A DNA stretch of 6,717 nt from NCBI GenBank assembly GCA_028705705.1, contig JAQWCZ010000110.1, positions 1-6,717 of the forward strand, read 5' to 3'. The stretch comes from Paludibacter sp. (lineage in GTDB: Bacteria > Bacteroidota > Bacteroidia > Bacteroidales > Paludibacteraceae). The position numbers and the translations under genes were made by a program. Below are positions 5,918 to 6,717 of this stretch, one piece after another (within the stretch, counting starts at the first letter, position 1; the number at the start of each line of letters is the position of its first letter). A model generated the notes under the pieces. It was not told where the DNA came from. It made no database searches and saw nothing but the letters and a program-made list of their open reading frames with translations.

Positions 5918-6717
5918 TTATTCTTCTTCCTTCACAAACTTAGTTAAGATGTTTGCATTCAATGCTTCATCATCTTCTTTCTGTGTTCTCGGACGTTTTG
6001 AAACGCGGTGTTTTCTTTCTTTCACAACCGGAGCTTCAGCAGCTTCAGCATCCACTTTTTCAACTTTGCGTTCTTCTAAACCTTCCTGAATAGCTTCAAC
6101 CAAAGCAGTCAAGATTACATCTACTGATTTGGTCGCATCGTCATTTGCAGGAATTACGAAATCAATTCCATTAGGATTTGAGTTTGTATCTACAATACCG
6201 AACACAGGGATACCCAGACGTTGTGCTTCTTTCACCGCGATTTGTTCCTTCATCACGTCCACCACAAAGATGGCAGAAGGAAGACGGGTAAGGTCGGCGA
6301 TAGAACCAAGGTTCTTTTCAAGTTTTTCACGCTGACGTGATATTTGGAGCTTTTCGCGTTTCGAGATATTATCGAAAGTACCATCAGTAGTCATCTTATC
6401 AATAACCGACATTTTTTTCACCGCTTTGCGGATAGTTGGGAAGTTGGTCAACATACCGCCAGCCCAACGTTCTGTGATATAAGGCATGCCAACCGCTTTT
6501 GCTCTTTCAGCAACCACGTCTTTAGCCTGTTTTTTTGTAGCAACGAATAAAACCTTGCGACCCGATTTAGCGATTGATTTGAGTGCAGCTGCTGCCTCAT
6601 CGATTTTTACCACCGTTTTATGCAAATCGATGATGTGGATGTCGTTACGCTCCATAAAGATATAAGGAGCCATAGCGGGGTTCCATTTGCGTTTCAAGTG
6701 ACCGAAGTGGCAACCTG
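5918..6717 (-). CDS. rpsB: 30S ribosomal protein S2, N-terminus cut by window edge
   Basis: S2 binds 16S rRNA late in small-subunit assembly, on the solvent side between head and body, and helps recruit S1. The frame stays open to the right edge. The visible protein has about 265 residues and begins GCHFGHLKRKWNPAMAPYIF, so only roughly a dozen N-terminal residues are missing. Family stretches seen: APYIFMERNDIHIIDLHKTV, KVLFVATKKQAK, ITERWAGGMLTNF, SIADLTRLPSAIFVVD, EAQRLGIPVFGIVDTNSNP and DFVIPANDDATKS. The C-terminus is a charged extension (about the last 50 residues, rich in E, K and R), as often in Bacteroidota. A TTG at 6695-6697 is an internal leucine codon, not the start. The gene precedes tsf on the same strand. 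Confidence 0.97.
   Translation of the reverse strand, partial: GCHFGHLKRKWNPAMAPYIFMERNDIHIIDLHKTVVKIDEAAAALKSIAKSGRKVLFVATKKQAKDVVAERAKAVGMPYITERWAGGMLTNFPTIRKAVKKMSVIDKMTTDGTFDNISKREKLQISRQREKLEKNLGSIADLTRLPSAIFVVDVMKEQIAVKEAQRLGIPVFGIVDTNSNPNGIDFVIPANDDATKSVDVILTALVEAIQEGLEERKVEKVDAEAAEAPVVKERKHRVSKRPRTQKEDDEALNANILTKFVKEEE

Noticed and set aside
6695..6697. TTG as the rpsB start codon
   Set aside because: The frame continues to the window edge and encodes GCHFGH before it, the conserved S2 N-terminal motif.

Overview
The window looks like chromosomal DNA from a member of the Bacteroidota, most likely Bacteroidales or a close relative. Three things point there: GldM/GldN-type gliding and type IX secretion genes, promoters of the TAnnTTTG type with little Shine-Dalgarno sequence, and S2, EF-Ts and MnmA proteins of the Bacteroidota kind. 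The order-level placement rests on remembered family resemblance, not on a search.

Layout: the left half is transcribed rightward and the right half leftward. Rightward: the last 40 codons of a gldM-like gene (1-123), gldN (344-1309), an orphan NarL/LuxR-type response regulator (1373-2026) and the tRNA 2-thiouridylase gene mnmA (2170-3237). Leftward: rpsB, cut by the right edge (5918-6717), then tsf (4934-5752) and the ribosome-assembly GTPase gene der (3224-4540). The 3' ends of mnmA and der converge and overlap by 14 bp. tsf ends at a strong intrinsic terminator and der has its own promoter.

The genes are ordinary housekeeping genes plus part of the T9SS/gliding core. S2, EF-Ts, Der and MnmA all serve translation, through the small subunit, elongation, 50S assembly and tRNA wobble modification. 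GldM and GldN belong to the T9SS motor and periplasmic ring. The response regulator may have its own promoter, and no sensor kinase is visible.

The unusual content lies between the genes. Four of the five gaps carry repeats, each of a different kind: a heptamer-based inverted repeat before gldN; a second heptamer array plus a GC-rich hairpin and a direct repeat before mnmA; a 241-bp nested palindrome with four copies of TTGTNNCAATYAAGTTG between der and tsf; and a BIME-like pair of CCCCTTTAGGGG hairpins between rpsB and tsf. No new multi-gene system, CRISPR array, transposase, rRNA or tRNA gene was found. The der-tsf palindrome and the heptamer arrays are the parts most worth a second look.
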